Source: Basidiobolus meristosporus CBS 931.73
Taxonomy: Eukaryota > Basidiobolomycota > Basidiobolomycetes > Basidiobolales > Basidiobolaceae
Length of the DNA: 50,969 nt
Direction: 5' to 3'
NCBI GenBank assembly: GCA_002104905.1
Contig: MCFE01000637.1
Span: 1-50,969, forward strand
Under the pieces are notes generated by a model. The model saw only the letters and a list, made by a program, of their open reading frames with translations. It did not search any database and had not been told where the DNA came from. Shown here one piece after another: positions 31,905 to 43,920 of this stretch; positions within the stretch are counted from its first letter, which is position 1, and each line of letters opens with the position of its first letter. Both the position numbers and the translations under genes were made by a program.

Positions 31905-33078
31905 CACTTACTGTTATTGTGCTGGAAAGCATACAAAGCTCACTCAGCAATGAATACAGGTAGCTATCCAGGATGGATGGAGACTTAGGCCTAGATACCT
32001 GTGTGATTACCATCACATTTCTGCTCCAATACTGTAAGATAGGTGGCAGATTTAGGTTGATGAGAATCAGTGGCCTGCATGATTTGCTGGTAGTATACTT
32101 GTCCAATGGGAATCCATGGATTGCCAAGGCAAAGGTATGGTTGTACACACCTTCTAAGTAGACCTTGCATCTTAGCATTTTGCAATGTTTGCCATCAATT
32201 GTATTGTATATGTTTGAGCTTGACTGATACTGAGTGCTGTAATTGATAGTTTCTCAATGTTTGTCAGACTGCATGAGCTTCTTAAGATGGGGTATTACCA
32301 GAATATATCTGGAGTGTGAACAATGTTTTCCCCAATGGTGGTGGATTCCTGAGAGGTTGGACACCTTGTAATGGTGGCATTGTTTGATGTGAATGCCATG
32401 CAACTGTTACACATGCTGGTTTCAGCATAGTCTCTTAGTTGCATGCTACCAGCCACATGGTGGTTGCCCACTTATACCATGTACATGGTAAGTAGCATAC
32501 TGGGATGATTTTGGCAAGAAGTAGTAGCAAATCCTCAAAGCCCCCATTACTGATATGAGTGGAGATGCGCCACTTCTCTAGCCACAACATCACATCATTC
32601 ACCATTAGATATATCACTGGGCCTACTTGACACCACAAAGTATCCTTAGCATTTTTTCTACAGATGTTGTCTCATTGCATATTGTGACTTTGCTGGGCTC
32701 ATGTAGGATACTATTGTAAGGGGAGATAGGCTCAAAATCCATTAGTGGGCCTGCTTCTTAAGAGTTATTACTATGTGTGCTATATTCAGAAGGCTAGGAT
32801 AAGCCTCAAGGCATCACAAACTTGCCTGACTTAGTTTTCTCAATGTGAGAATTATAGCCTGGGGCCATTATAGAGGTATCAAATGGTCAGTAAGGTATGG
32901 TTGGTAGAGTACTGACTGATGAATGGTCAAATATGACTTGTGTGGCAAAACACCCACTGTGATCCTTGTAATACTTCCTATTCTTTCTGCATGCTTCATG
33001 GTTGAGAGGCTTGCTACAATAGTTGCACAGTCTTTTTTCTCTTCTCTTATGGCATTGAATCAGAGTAGTCTTGTCCAT
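31905..33078 (-). pseudogene. Tnp2-like (CACTA-type) transposase relic
   Basis: The minus-strand frame from 32178 includes GFPLDKYTTSKSCRPLILIN, then NLPP and RPKSPSILDSYLYSLLSEL. This order (small-residue LILINLNLPP, a PGPK-like turn, then a DSYL..LL.EL helix) resembles the Tnp2 transposase family of CACTA elements. Upstream, 32887-33078 holds a CXXC-rich segment (LCNYCSKPLNHEACRK). Stops and shifts fill 32200-32880. The frame runs on into fragment C's leader, which marks a chimeric junction. The assignment is tentative. Confidence 0.45.
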
Positions 33079-33148
33079 GGGGCAAACAGTTTGACACTCA
33101 ACAATGCATCATTATTGTATCATACTTTTGTCAACACTCAGTAACGCA

Positions 33149-33380
33149 GACTCCTCAGGCTCTCAGTCAAGTAGGCAATTGGGAATCTTGGTGGAGCCGC
33201 AAGCTGACCATATTGCCGGGGCAGATACAGATGTAGCAAAAGCAGTTTGAAGGTAATAATGAGGACTTCTCAAGCTCTGAGTCAAGTAAGCCATTGGGAA
33301 TATCTGCTGAGCTGCAGGCTGACCATGATGCTGAGGCAGATGAGAATGTGGCAAAAGCAGTACTCACAGTTGAAGACCAG
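33149..33380 (+). repeat. Two tandem copies of a coding-like repeat of about 115 bases
   Basis: Two diverged units sit head to tail, each containing a TCAAGTA.GC.ATTGGGAAT box, a GCTGACCAT box and GTGGCAAAAGCAGT or its variant. On the plus strand they encode SSRQLGILVEPQADHIAGAD and SSKPLGISAELQADHDAEAD. The second ends directly before the F3b LTR. The parent gene is unknown. Confidence 0.55.
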
Positions 33381-33405
33381 CAAGTGGCTGTCATAACATC
33401 ACCGC

Positions 33406-33932
33406 TGTGGTAGGGTAAACATACCTCCCACAGACAAGTTTACTCATATAGTCATTATGATATACTTATCCATATTTTATCTTATCAGTATTATCCCATT
33501 CTTCTTTTGCCCATATTATCAGTATTATCCCCATATGATGTTTACCCTGATTAATGATTAGCATTAGTTATCCCAGATGTTATTCAGCTTTGTGATCAGT
33601 ATATGTATCTACATAAGGCAAGTACCCACGTCAGTACCTGTGACACATGACCTAAGTCTGTGTTACCATCCCTACCATTTCAGTACCATTTATGGTATTT
33701 CTATGTTGCACAGGTTTCAGACTACTGATTCATGATTGGTTGAGTGTGCTGTGCCTTTTAGAACCTTCCAGGACATTCTTGGCATATTTTTAGCTCATAG
33801 TGATGTCATCAAGAATTCCACTGATACCTAGAATCTTCTAGAACTTTGTCATTAGTAATCACTTGGCAATCAGGAAAAGTATTTAAGGGAAAGCAATCCC
33901 TCATCAATAAATCATCCCTTCTATCAGTAACA
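33406..33932 (+). repeat. F3b 5' LTR
   Basis: A segment of about 527 bases from TGTGGTAGGGTAAACAT to CTATCAGTAACA is the complement of the LTR at 20200-20725. It contains a run of TCAGTATTATCCC units near 33485-33540 and a TTTAAGGGAAAGC box upstream of the start of the leader. Confidence 0.75.
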
Positions 33933-35760
33933 ATTCTACCTTATTGATTAGCAGTTGATCACTGCACCTGCCTTCAACAGTACATTTCAGACCTGCCATC
34001 AAGGAGCTTTTCAGGGTAGTGCACAAGACACACAGAGGCCTTTGGAGACACTTGGAGCACCTAGGAAGCTAGAGAAGCAGGAGCTTTTACCATAGTAACA
34101 TATTGACAAAGACACCAGCAGTTTAGATACAGAGGTTATTGCACCCATCAGACACCTCACACACCTTGAGTTGTGTAGCTTCTCCCAGGAGTATCTCTAC
34201 ACCACCACACCGCCACCTGTATTGGCAAGTATATCATCTGCTCATACCAAAGCATTAATGAAGCAGTTAGATGCAGTGGCTGATAGGATAGATGCAATGG
34301 CCCATAGAAATCAGGAAAGAGTACAGAAACAGTATTAGCAGATAAACAGTATGGGGCAATCAATATCCTAGGTAGAGACAGTGGTATCTTTGCTGCAAAG
34401 AAGGAACTCAAGTAGCTCAATGTCACTGCCAAGAATTGAGTCATTTCCCAATGTAACAACACAGGAGTTTTGTGGAGTCCTTGAAGCACAACAACAGTGC
34501 TCAAAGATAATGTCTGCAGAGAAACCTATCACAGCATGGGAGGGAGAAAATGCAGTGTTTATACCCAAGCCTAAATATCAAAAGACATTGAATAACCATG
34601 AAGCCATTTAGTGCACTGATGAAGAGTGGGCCAGTATTCAAGAGGCTGTTAGAAGTATAGCACACAAACTCCTTAAGGCCAGCATAACATGGAACCATCA
34701 GGAACTCAAAGCCAAGTAGAGGGCACTTTACTTGCTCCATGAGCATGATCCTGGACTCAAACAAGCAGCTAGATTTTGAGCCAGCGTGCGTATACTAAGA
34801 AAGTATCTCAAGAATGGCAGAAACTATCAAAGGCAGATGAACAAGGGTGCAATGGGTAAAAACCAGTGGCTTCCTCAAGAGCCTGCTACAAGCAGGGCCA
34901 AAAGCTCCAAAGAAGCATCAAAGAGACATCAAATAGCTGGAAGAGTGCCAATAGGGGAAAAGCAGGCAAACACAGATGCACCAACACAATATTTATTCAG
35001 GTAAGGAGTAGTTTAACCCAAAAAGCACTCAGTCAATGGAGCAGTCAAGGATCTGGCAGTGATAAAAACCAGTGGTTACCTCAGGAACCCATTACAGCAT
35101 GGGCTGAGAGCTTGAAACAAGCATGAAATAAGCATCAGGTTGCCTGCAGAGTGCCATCAAGGGACAAGCAGGCCAAAACAGATACATCAGAGCAACATTG
35201 ATCAAGGAGAAAATATAGTTCAATACAAGAAGCACTCAAACAAAGTAGCAGTGAAGGACTTGGCAGTGTTAAAGGAATAGGTAAAGGAAAAAACTCTACC
35301 CAAGCCAGAGAGAGGGAAGCATGAGAAGAAAGCTGCAGTTCTTGCTATTTAACACTATAACCTCAGGACAGACTGAATCCATTCATAGCAAAGAAGAATT
35401 ACCAACACAGAAACAGCTGTTTTCACAAGAATTGGAAGTGCAGCCAATTGATGTACACTCTAATGAGGTAGATGAGTTTGCAGTGAAAGGTAATCTGTCT
35501 ACCACAGCCTCCATATCCCCCATTGTTGAAACATTGGAGATCCCACCAGCAGACAAAGTAACAATGTTAAGAACTCAAAAGGTTATAAAAATGCACTCAG
35601 TGGAATTTGAAGCATTAATAGGCACATCAAGAGGTAGCAGCACTTCTTCAAGAGCAGTGCTCAAGAAAACACACTTGAATATTGCAAGGGTTATTGCTAA
35701 GACTGGCAGAGGAGGTGCTAGACCTTGCTGTGCTGGCTGAAGTCCAAGATTTATGGGAAC
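33933..35760 (+). pseudogene. F3b internal region, gag-like relic with internal repeats
   Basis: The leader (33933-34200) matches F3a. Broken frames follow: 34381-34611 (ESFPNVTTQEFCGVLEAQQQ), then a region (34786-35280) with degenerate repeats of about 190 bases (CAGTGGCTTCCTCAAGAGCC; CAGTGGTTACCTCAGGAACC; AAGCAGGC.AA.ACAGAT), then 35321-35740 (IHSKEELPTQKQLFSQELEV). The last part matches F3c. No protease, RT or integrase is visible, so F3 copies here look non-autonomous. The family assignment is open. Confidence 0.5.
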
Positions 35761-36659
35761 CAGTGGATGAAAAATGGCATAATGCTGTAGGGTTCCCACC
35801 AAAGTCTTGAAAACATATCATTACAGCAGAAGTACTTATTGAGTGGTGGATTTTAATGGAGTTACTTGTTGAGTGTGGGGTGGGGCTTAATGTTAGTGTA
35901 GGGTGTAGGGACTTGTATAGGTCAATACAATTGAGGTTCAACTGAAGTTTCAACGGAAATAAATCATTTTGTATGTATAAAAAGTAAGAGAAACAGTTCT
36001 GTCAGGTGGTAAGGTGTGTGAAAAAGAGGCAATAGCCAATCAATGCACACAAATGTAGGGGCTCATGCAGTGTCTGTATCAGAAAGTGAGAAAATTGGTA
36101 GAGCATTAATCATAAGCAAATTCTGTATAGATGTGATGAGAAATTTTCACTAAGTTTTTTGTGAAGTCTGGGGTGCAATCATTTTTAATGCTCATTACAC
36201 AGTGTTTTGATTGGATCAATACCTCTTGGTGACAGGACTTTAAATTTGTGATGGCCTTATGACAGGATCATCACAATGATTTATGATAGGGTGCCCCTTT
36301 GATTGAGTCAAATCATTGAAGAGCTTCATTACACTCTTCTCTTGAATATGACAATCTTTTTGCTGAATAGGCTTATATTCAGCTGCATTACACAATGTTC
36401 TCAGCAGTAGGCAATTCAAATCTTCATATGTTAAAAGAAGTTCAAAAAAAGCAGCAAGTACTTACTGAGCAGCTTGCAAACACCATGCATGAACAAGTCA
36501 CAGTGATGCTCATGCACTCAAAGCTTGCCAGTATAATATCCAACAATCATTGTAGAGATGAAATCTTTGAAGTTATATCTATTTACCAACATAGAACTGG
36601 TATAATCATGGCAGCTTAGGAGAGTGTTGTTGTAGTAATTCCCTAAGAAAAAAAAAAGA
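35761..36659. other. Gene-poor repeat DNA
   Basis: I see no supported gene. A frame at 36395-36619 (LKEVQKKQQVLTEQLANTM) could be a coiled-coil remnant but has no context. There is an A-rich run at 36645-36660. Confidence 0.35.
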
Positions 36660-36968
36660 AAATGCTGGCATATTACCATCATGATATCAGCTGAACTCCA
36701 AGTTTCTCAAAATTGACAACTATCAGTATCTTTGTTGTTAGCGGATGGGCAGGCAAGGAAACAAATTCTCCAGGTGGTGACTGGGCCAACTAGCATCCAT
36801 CCCAAATTTGGCATTTAGCTGCCCATTATATCTATGAAAAATTGCATTTGAAATCTCAAACCAAAAGCACCAGCTAAATACCAGCAAAATACCATTAGAA
36901 CACCAGCAGAATACCTGCTGAAAGTCAGATGACTTCCAAGTTTGGGATTTTTCATAAGGAATTGACAG
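36660..36968. repeat. Dispersed repeat D, copy 2
   Basis: This matches 24140-24432 in the same orientation (ACCATCATGATATCAGCTGA; AAATACCAGCAAAATACCATT). It is preceded here by an A-rich run, which could suggest a poly(A)-type or SINE-like origin read on the other strand, but no tRNA-like head is clear. Confidence 0.6.
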
Positions 36969-37439
36969 TACAGAAAATCCACCAAGCCTTACTCTGCATC
37001 AGCTACTGAGAATTCATGCCTTGAGATCCTCCTGATCCATATCTCCTTTTAGATCCACCCAGGTGATTGTCCCTATATCCTTGCCTTTTTATACAGAAGG
37101 AACCAATGCAATAAAGAATCCTGCTGAGTTTCTTTATAAGTTAAGTCCTGTCTTAGCTGCACCACAGCTAGATCCTGACACCAATTGGGCTAAGTTTCTG
37201 CCTCTCTGTCTTATTGTGCATGATGTGTGGTAATGGAAAGTATTCCATTACTACAATATCTCTAAACCAATATTGCACTCATTTCTTTATTTTGCTTTTT
37301 GCTATTGTAACACACAAGTGAAAGATCAAGAATTTCCAACTTTGATGAATAAATGCTCCAGACCCTGACAAGCAATCCACCCAAGAATATTATGTCATAC
37401 AGAACACGTAGTAGCCAACACATGTTTCAAATTACAGCT
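36969..37439. pseudogene. Possible retroelement gag debris
   Basis: Conceptual plus-strand translation gives only short runs (DPDTNWAKFLPLCLIVHDVW and EFPTLMNKCSRP) separated by stops. The length and composition would suit a decayed capsid region, but no motif proves it. Confidence 0.25.
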
Positions 37440-38466
37440 CATTTGAAGCAGTACTTAAGGGGTTATGACCAAAAGAGTCCAACTATTATATATACTATGC
37501 GTTATTGCTAGGATTACTATGGTGACTTTGATCGCGTGTAACTTTTGAACCAGCCAATCAAATCACGTGAAATTTTCACAGGTGCTACACCTATGTCCGA
37601 TCTGCGCCACTGCAAAATTTTAGCTTCGTATCACGTGTATTGTTTGCTCAATCGCCCAAAAACTTTGATCCTTCAAAATTTTCATATATATGACTTCCCC
37701 AGCTGAAAAATAAAGAGAGAGCCTCTCTTTCCAGAATCTCCACACTACAATTACAAGTTTAAAGGTTATAAGACTTCCCCTGCATCACTTGCACTGTTGA
37801 GTATTCTGACTTTGATCAGTACTACATCAGTAAAGAGACTGCAAAGCTCACAAGAATCCAATCTAAGTTCTACAAGAAACTACCACTTTTCTGTCGGAAA
37901 AGTCCCCTCTAAGAAACCCCTTTACTCTAAAGACACCCCTTTAGACACCCCTTTAGTCTAAAGACCCCTTTAGAGACCTCTTTAAGAAACCCCTTTACTC
38001 TAAAGAAGCCCCTTTAGGCACCCTTTAGTGTAAAGTCCACTTTAGAGACCACTACAAGAAGCCCCTTTACTCTAAAGACACCCCTTTAGACACCCCTTTA
38101 GGTCTAAAGACCCCTTTAGAGACTTCTACAACACACCCCTTTAGGTTAAAGGGGAGTTAAGAATTTCCATATTAGGAAATATTTTGTCAGAAAGGAAAGT
38201 GACTTCCAAATAAGGAAAAGTTACTATAAAAGTAAATAAGCCCATTAGCCGACAGAAGGTCAGAACACTGCTGTAGAAGTGATAAACACTGCCTACAGTA
38301 TATTTTGAGCCCAAGATTGAGGAAATTAGTGAAAGTTATATCTTCTATCGGTATATCAAACTCCCAATAAACTATTTCAGTATTAGCATACTGGAAGTGT
38401 TTATATATTGTTGATTAGCCTCTACATTGTAGAACAAGCCCCAAACTAATCATAATACAACACAAC
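37440..38466 (+). other. LTR-like region upstream of gypsy relic F4
   Basis: The block precedes a gag relic and ends ATACAACACAACA, as an LTR might. It has a TATATATGAC box (about 37685-37694), an AATAAAGAGAG segment, and unusually many CpGs at 37500-37660 for this part of the window, with two CACGTG palindromes near 37563 and 37630. I could not find its left boundary or a second copy, so calling it an LTR is inference. Confidence 0.4.
37911..38129 (+). repeat. 73-base minisatellite rich in CCCCTTTAG
   Basis: Three head-to-tail units (37911-37983, 37984-38055, 38056-38129) each start AAGAAACCCCTTTACTC or a close variant and contain several CCCCTTTAG/CTAAAG boxes, then a partial unit to about 38157 ending GGTTAAAGGGG. 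The inner boxes are partly palindromic. It is flanked by TTCTGTCGG (about 37889) and CCGACAGAA (about 38251), a possible short inverted repeat. Confidence 0.8.
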
Positions 38467-39620
38467 AGATGCTGACTGGGTTGAAGTGAACATTCCTTCC
38501 AATAGTATGTGGAAAATTACCCAGAGCCTCTTTTGCAGCCATTTTGAAGATTACCTCAAGAAAGCATATCTGAACTTCAGCTTATGGAAAACCAAAATGT
38601 AAAAAGGCAAATCTGTGCAACATTTTTGTGATAGATTTCAAAGACAAGTGAGATTAGCCAGAGTTAGTGATGATAATGTATTGCTTACTTCATATTCTCT
38701 TCCAAACCTTTCATACCAGTTACAGAGTAAAACTGCTATTGTCAAAGCATGCAATCCTGCATATACTTATTACAAAATCTTAGAGATAGGTACACTTGTA
38801 ATCACCATGACTACAGTTGTTAGCCAGATTTTGGGCAACTCCACTCATAATCCAGCAACAACCGGAAAAATACCAGCCATGTGACCAAGAAGAAGTTAAC
38901 TGCTACAAAGCACTGTGAGCTTCATGGAAGATGCTATTATTCTACCATTGAATGCAAAGGCACTAACAAGTAGATAAATAAGTCAGGAAATCCCTTCAAG
39001 AAGCCGCCAGACATGAAAATGGATGGTTCATATGCAGATGACAAATGCTTCATAAGTGGAAAGATTCTCATCATTCAACCAAAGATATGACAGGGCATGA
39101 GAAAGCCTATGAAGAACTTACATTTCAAGAATATCACAACCTCTGTGAATTCAGGCTAAAATAGCAACTGTGCAAGAAAAGAAGCAACCATTCACATAGC
39201 TAAAAGCCATAGAGGTGCCAATCACCCTCAACAACCTATCATATGTAGCACTACTGGATACTGGATCATCCAGCTCTGTTGTATCACCCAGCATGGTCAA
39301 AGAACTCTACTTGAAAATAGAAAAATCATACTTGCAGCTAAGGACCTCTCAGCCCCAAAAACTGGTATCACCAACCCAATCAACATATATTATGGTTCAA
39401 TAACTATAGTATATCAAATGAAAGTTATTGATGTTCCAGATTGACCCCAGGTAGTCATTGTCTCAGACTCCTTCACCAAACTTAGCATTCACATAGGTGG
39501 ACTACAAGTTTCATATCCCAGAATCACTAAATCTCAGCCACCTGTAATGAATTTGATTCCAAATATTATCTTGTCTAACTGGAAGAAAAAGAGTCAGCCC
39601 CAACTTTTCAAGCATATTCT
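38467..39620 (+). pseudogene. F4, gypsy-type gag and protease relic
   Basis: A gag-like stretch (38615-38884, FCDRFQRQVRLARVSDDNVL) is followed near 38895-38965 by a HCELHGRCYYSTIECKGT-like knuckle and, at 39215-39403, by a retropepsin-like segment with ALLDTGSSSSVVS. DTGSS followed by a hydrophobic run is the signature of retroviral-type aspartic proteases. Stops separate the parts and the frame dissolves before any RT. Confidence 0.65.
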
Positions 39621-39844
39621 CAATCAGTCAGACTGAATATGCAGCCAGCCATAGGAAGAAACTAAGCCATTCCAAGACATAGTTTTGGCACAACTCCAGA
39701 ATCAATTGTTACATTAAGAACCCTGCTGGATGAGTAGGCATAGAAGTGGTAATACCCAATTCTGCATTCATGTTAGCACTTAGTTGATGAAATAGTTCAA
39801 AAATGGGCTGGTAATGGAAATATCACTCAAGTCCCTGTGGATAT

Positions 39845-40189
39845 TGTTGTAAAAGTTTGTATTCAACCTAAATATTTACCCAACTTAGTCACTAGATCAC
39901 TACCCAGAAATCTTCAAGAATAATGAACCAAATTCCTTGTTGAGATTTACATAGAATATTTCACCCAGATTTCATGTGACCCTAACATGAGAGTACCCAA
40001 AGTTGTCCAATAAGCCCTAAACCTTGCACACATATTCTTGGGACCATCTGAAACATACTTTATGAGTTTAGAATGACATTTTCATGTCAAGTATAAACAC
40101 CACTTTACATTTGATGAATCATTAAGTAAAAATCACATCATCTACTTGTTCTCTGTATTATTTTCAATATCTGCAGGACTCTTAGAACA
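39845..40189 (+). repeat. C3 5' LTR, copia family 2
   Basis: 345 bases from TGTTGTAAAAGTTTG to CTTAGAACA align with the family 2 LTRs at 7127, 7992 and 8351. The GGTTATGAGCCC primer site follows immediately. Confidence 0.8.
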
Positions 40190-40202
40190 GGTTATGAGCC
40201 CT
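40190..40202 (+). other. C3 primer binding site, half-tRNA type
   Basis: GGTTATGAGCCCT directly follows the LTR. As in Copia-1, it complements the anticodon arm of initiator tRNA-Met, so two diverged copia families here use the same priming mode. Confidence 0.7.
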
Positions 40203-40249
40203 GAGCTGTCACTCTCTGCAATGTCTGACACTTCTAATAGTGGAATTTT

Positions 40250-43200
40250 TCCCTCTGTTGTATAGTTGGATGTATCTAATTACCAAGTATAGAAGGTGAA
40301 GATGAAGATGCTGCTACAAGAAAGAGGCCTTTGGGATATTTTCATGGGAAAAGAATGCCATCCTAATGCCTAGAAGGCATTAGAAGACCCATATCAGTCA
40401 TGTCTAGCTGCTAAAAGAATGTATTTTAGACAGATATTCTCTACTTCAGTGATGCAGCCTGGAGAAGAGTTGAAAGATTTTATCAACACAATTACCCTGC
40501 TGCTAGCTGTAATGAAGTCTGTGGGTGTACCAACTACTGATGAGTATGTGGTAGTTGCCATCCTGAACAGCCTAACAAACAGATTTCTGGGCCATTTATC
40601 AGCCCTAGAGTCCAGAACAGAAAATTTGACATTGAGCTATCCCTACAGAAGGCTGCTATATAAAGAAATTAGTAAAGCAAGCACTGGGGTACTGTATATG
40701 TACAAGGGAGAGATACATTCAACACTTCTCAAGTGTTTTGTGTATAGGGTGTTCACTGGGTGCAATAATCTTTAGCAAAAGCCTGCTATGAATACTTGGG
40801 TTTTGTCTCTACTCTTAGTGAAGGAGAATAAAGCCATAAGTTTGTCAAGGCAATGCTATTGAGCTACAATCCCCAACTTAGTTGGCATTTTAACAAAAGT
40901 ATGTGCAGGGTACAGCATACTTTGAGATGACAATGTACTAAAACATCAAAAGTCAAACCCACTGTAAACTCCACTAGCTGGTACTTGAGAAGAATGCAAC
41001 TGTGGTCAATAGTTACAAAGACAGAAAAGTATCTTTGCCTGTACAAGAACAAACTTGGAAAAGAATCAAACATTAGCAAGGATAACTACTCTGTGTACTC
41101 CTCACAAGTAGTGCCTCTAAGGTCAGTTGGTTATCTGCACAGTCTCCTGGGAGTTTCCTGTGGTCTGGGATTGGAAGTTCAGGCAGCAGCAGGGAGCAGT
41201 GGTCACACTAACCAACCAGTTGATATGTAGATAAAAGGGATGATGACTTATTGTTGAGGGATTGCCTCCATTATATATTTTTCTCACTGGCCAAGTGATT
41301 ACTAATCACAGTGTTTCAGCAGGTTCCACAGATCAATGGAAATCTTAATGACATCAGAATGAGCTAAGTATGTTATATGTAGATGCTGGTAGGTTCTAAG
41401 AGGCACAGCACATCCAGCCACTCAAGGATCAGTATTCCAAAACCTGTGTTAGATAGGGATATCATATATGGAGTGAAAATGTTAGGGTTGGTAACGCAAC
41501 TTGATGATGCGTCATGGGTTCTGGTCCAGGTACTTGCCTAATATAGAAGCACTTACATCTAGTAATCCTACATAAAGTGAGGTATAACCTATGCAATAAA
41601 TAGGCAGGCATCATAGTTAGCCAGCTTATAGCATGGTACTGATGAGATAAGACAAGTGGGATAAACTACAATGAGGATAGTAGAAATAAAGGGAAGTAGA
41701 CAATATGGGAATGGGTACATCTGTTGGTGGGTGTCACTGTAACCCCATTACAGTGCCAATAAGAAGAAAAAGAAAATCCTTAATAAGTAATAATCACCTA
41801 CAAAGGAGATGCCCAAGACCCTTAAAAGGCAATAGTAAGTGGTTTTTCAAATACTACAAAAGGAAAGGAAACACATCCAACAAATGCCTCAAAATGAGAA
41901 ATAATCAGCAGAAAAAGCCTGAATTTACAAGTGCTGCAACAACTGACAGTAGACTATTCTTATCTGCACTAAATATGGCTACAAATAAGGATTTTGAGAT
42001 GTAGTTTATTGACTCTGGAGCATCTTAATATTTTACACCAAAAAAACTCTTCACCTAATATCATGAAATTTCAATTACAAACATAATCATGGATGACAAT
42101 GAAACACTTGATACTGTGGGAGAAGGAACTATCCAAGTAAACCTTAGAAGCAGTCAAGGAAGCCATAGACTGATGTTTAAAGTAGTACTCAATGCTGCAG
42201 AAAAGCCAAGAACCTACTCTCTGTAAGCAAGGCCACTACTGAAGGACTCCATTCCAGCTTTAACAATCCTGGATGCAGGATAACTGATCAAAATGGTGCC
42301 TGTATTGCTTTGGGCATCAGAAATCAGAATCAGCATAATTTAACTTATATTCCATCAAATCTGGAAGCCAACATAAGTAACTTAGATGAAAAAGCACCAA
42401 TGCTTTAATACAGGAAATTTGGACACATCAATTTTGATGACTTGTGCAAAAAGATCAAAGTTCAACTATTTTGTGGAGTAAAAATTGATCCCACAGCTAG
42501 TTTGAGGCACTATGAAGCCAGCATATATGGGAAACAAGCCAGGAAGCTGTTCAAGAGCTCAGGATTAATCAATGCTGCAAAAAAATTAGATCTAATTCAC
42601 TCAGGTGTGTGTGGACCTATTCAAAACCTATCCTTAGGTGGGATGAAGTAGTTGATCAATTTTATTGATGATTATACAAGATACATATGGGTTTACTTCA
42701 TGGAGAGAAAGGAAGACTCTCTGTCTAAGTACAGGGAGTTTACAGCCATGGTGGAGAGAGAAGCTGGTGAAAAGATCAAGAAAAAATGCTCTGACAATGT
42801 TGGATAATGTCCCTCAGAACTCTTAATCCACTTCTACAAAACTCATGGTAAAGTGCAAGAGACTACTGTACTGTACTTTCCACAGCATAATGGAGTAGCC
42901 AAATGTGTAAGCAGATCAACAATTGATATGGCAAGATCTATGATCCATGATCAAACATTATTCTATAATTTTTGGGTGGAATCAGTTGCTAGAGCTCCAT
43001 ACCTTAAAGATAGGAGTTATGGTAGAATACTTTGTGCTTTACTACACTTGTGGCATGGTATGGATACAGACTAAATCCAGGACATCTAATTATATCTGAG
43101 TGCACAATATATGCTAAGGAACTGCCAGGAAATCAGTGTAAATTGAGCTAAATAGTGTAAAATGAATATCTTGGGCAACTGCAATGAGAGTAAGGCACAC

Positions 43201-43920
43201 AGACTCTACAATACCAACTCAAAGAAGCTGATCAAGTTCAGGGAATTGATGCCTGATGAAAATTCAAGATTATAACAAATGACATCAGATGATGACAAAT
43301 ATCTAATCTCAAGGCAACCCATAGTGAGGATCAAATCAGAGCAAAACAATGACACCTTTTTCACTCCAGTGGACCCTTCAACCATAGCTCAGCCTGAATC
43401 AGTGCCCAGGAATATCCCAGATGTGATCATTCCAGTATCATTAACCAGGAGATCTAACTGGACCAGATATAGCCCAAATTACTATATCAATGAGGGTACA
43501 AACTTAGCCAATGCCTATTCAGTCCATATTGATGTGCCTTGCACTTTAAAAGAGGCCCTAATTAGCTCTTAGACATAGTTTTGGAGATCTGCAATGACTG
43601 TGGAGCTTCAGGCCCTAGTGGAAAATCCAATTTGGGAGAACTTGATGAGGATATGTTTATGGACTGACCTGATGGGTCTGCTGACCATGATAACCTCCAT
43701 TTGGTTTGCAAGCTTGAAATGTCACTATATGAACTCAAGCAATCACCAAGAGCCTGGAATTGCAGGAGAGATTCTTATTTGGAATCTTTGAGTTTTAAAG
43801 GAGTACTGCCGGCTGTAGAATATACTCTGAGCCAGATAGAGCAAGTCCAGTTCTATTGGCACTATATGTGGATGATCTTATTATAGCACCCAACACCCTA
43901 AAAACATTAGAAGAGACACC
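40250..43920 (+). pseudogene. C3, decayed copia gag-pol interrupted by F3d
   Basis: Gag (40300-40690) contains GHLSALESRTENLTLSY. After the F3d insertion come a basic, knuckle-like segment (41760-41900), a protease remnant FIDSGAS (about 42007) preceded by a TAG, GAG-pre-integrase and integrase pieces (42442-43074; IDDYTRYIWVYF, FPQHNGVAKC), a linker (43279-43572), and the start of RT (SLYELKQSPRAWN, about 43715). It then breaks off near 43920, before the YVDD region is complete. No 3' LTR is present. Confidence 0.8.
40690..41740 (-). mobile_element. F3d, decayed F3 LTR and leader inside C3
   Basis: On the minus strand an LTR-like segment (about 41740-41226) is followed by a leader (about 41225-40690). 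Plus-strand landmarks shared with F3a are AAAAGGGATGATGACTTATT, GCCAAGTGATTACTAATCAC and GGGTGCAATAATC. It separates the gag and knuckle parts of C3. Boundaries are approximate. Confidence 0.6.

Noticed and set aside
37911-38157. An internal telomere tract
   Set aside because: The unit is built on CCCCTTTAG, not CCCTAA, and has a 73-base period.
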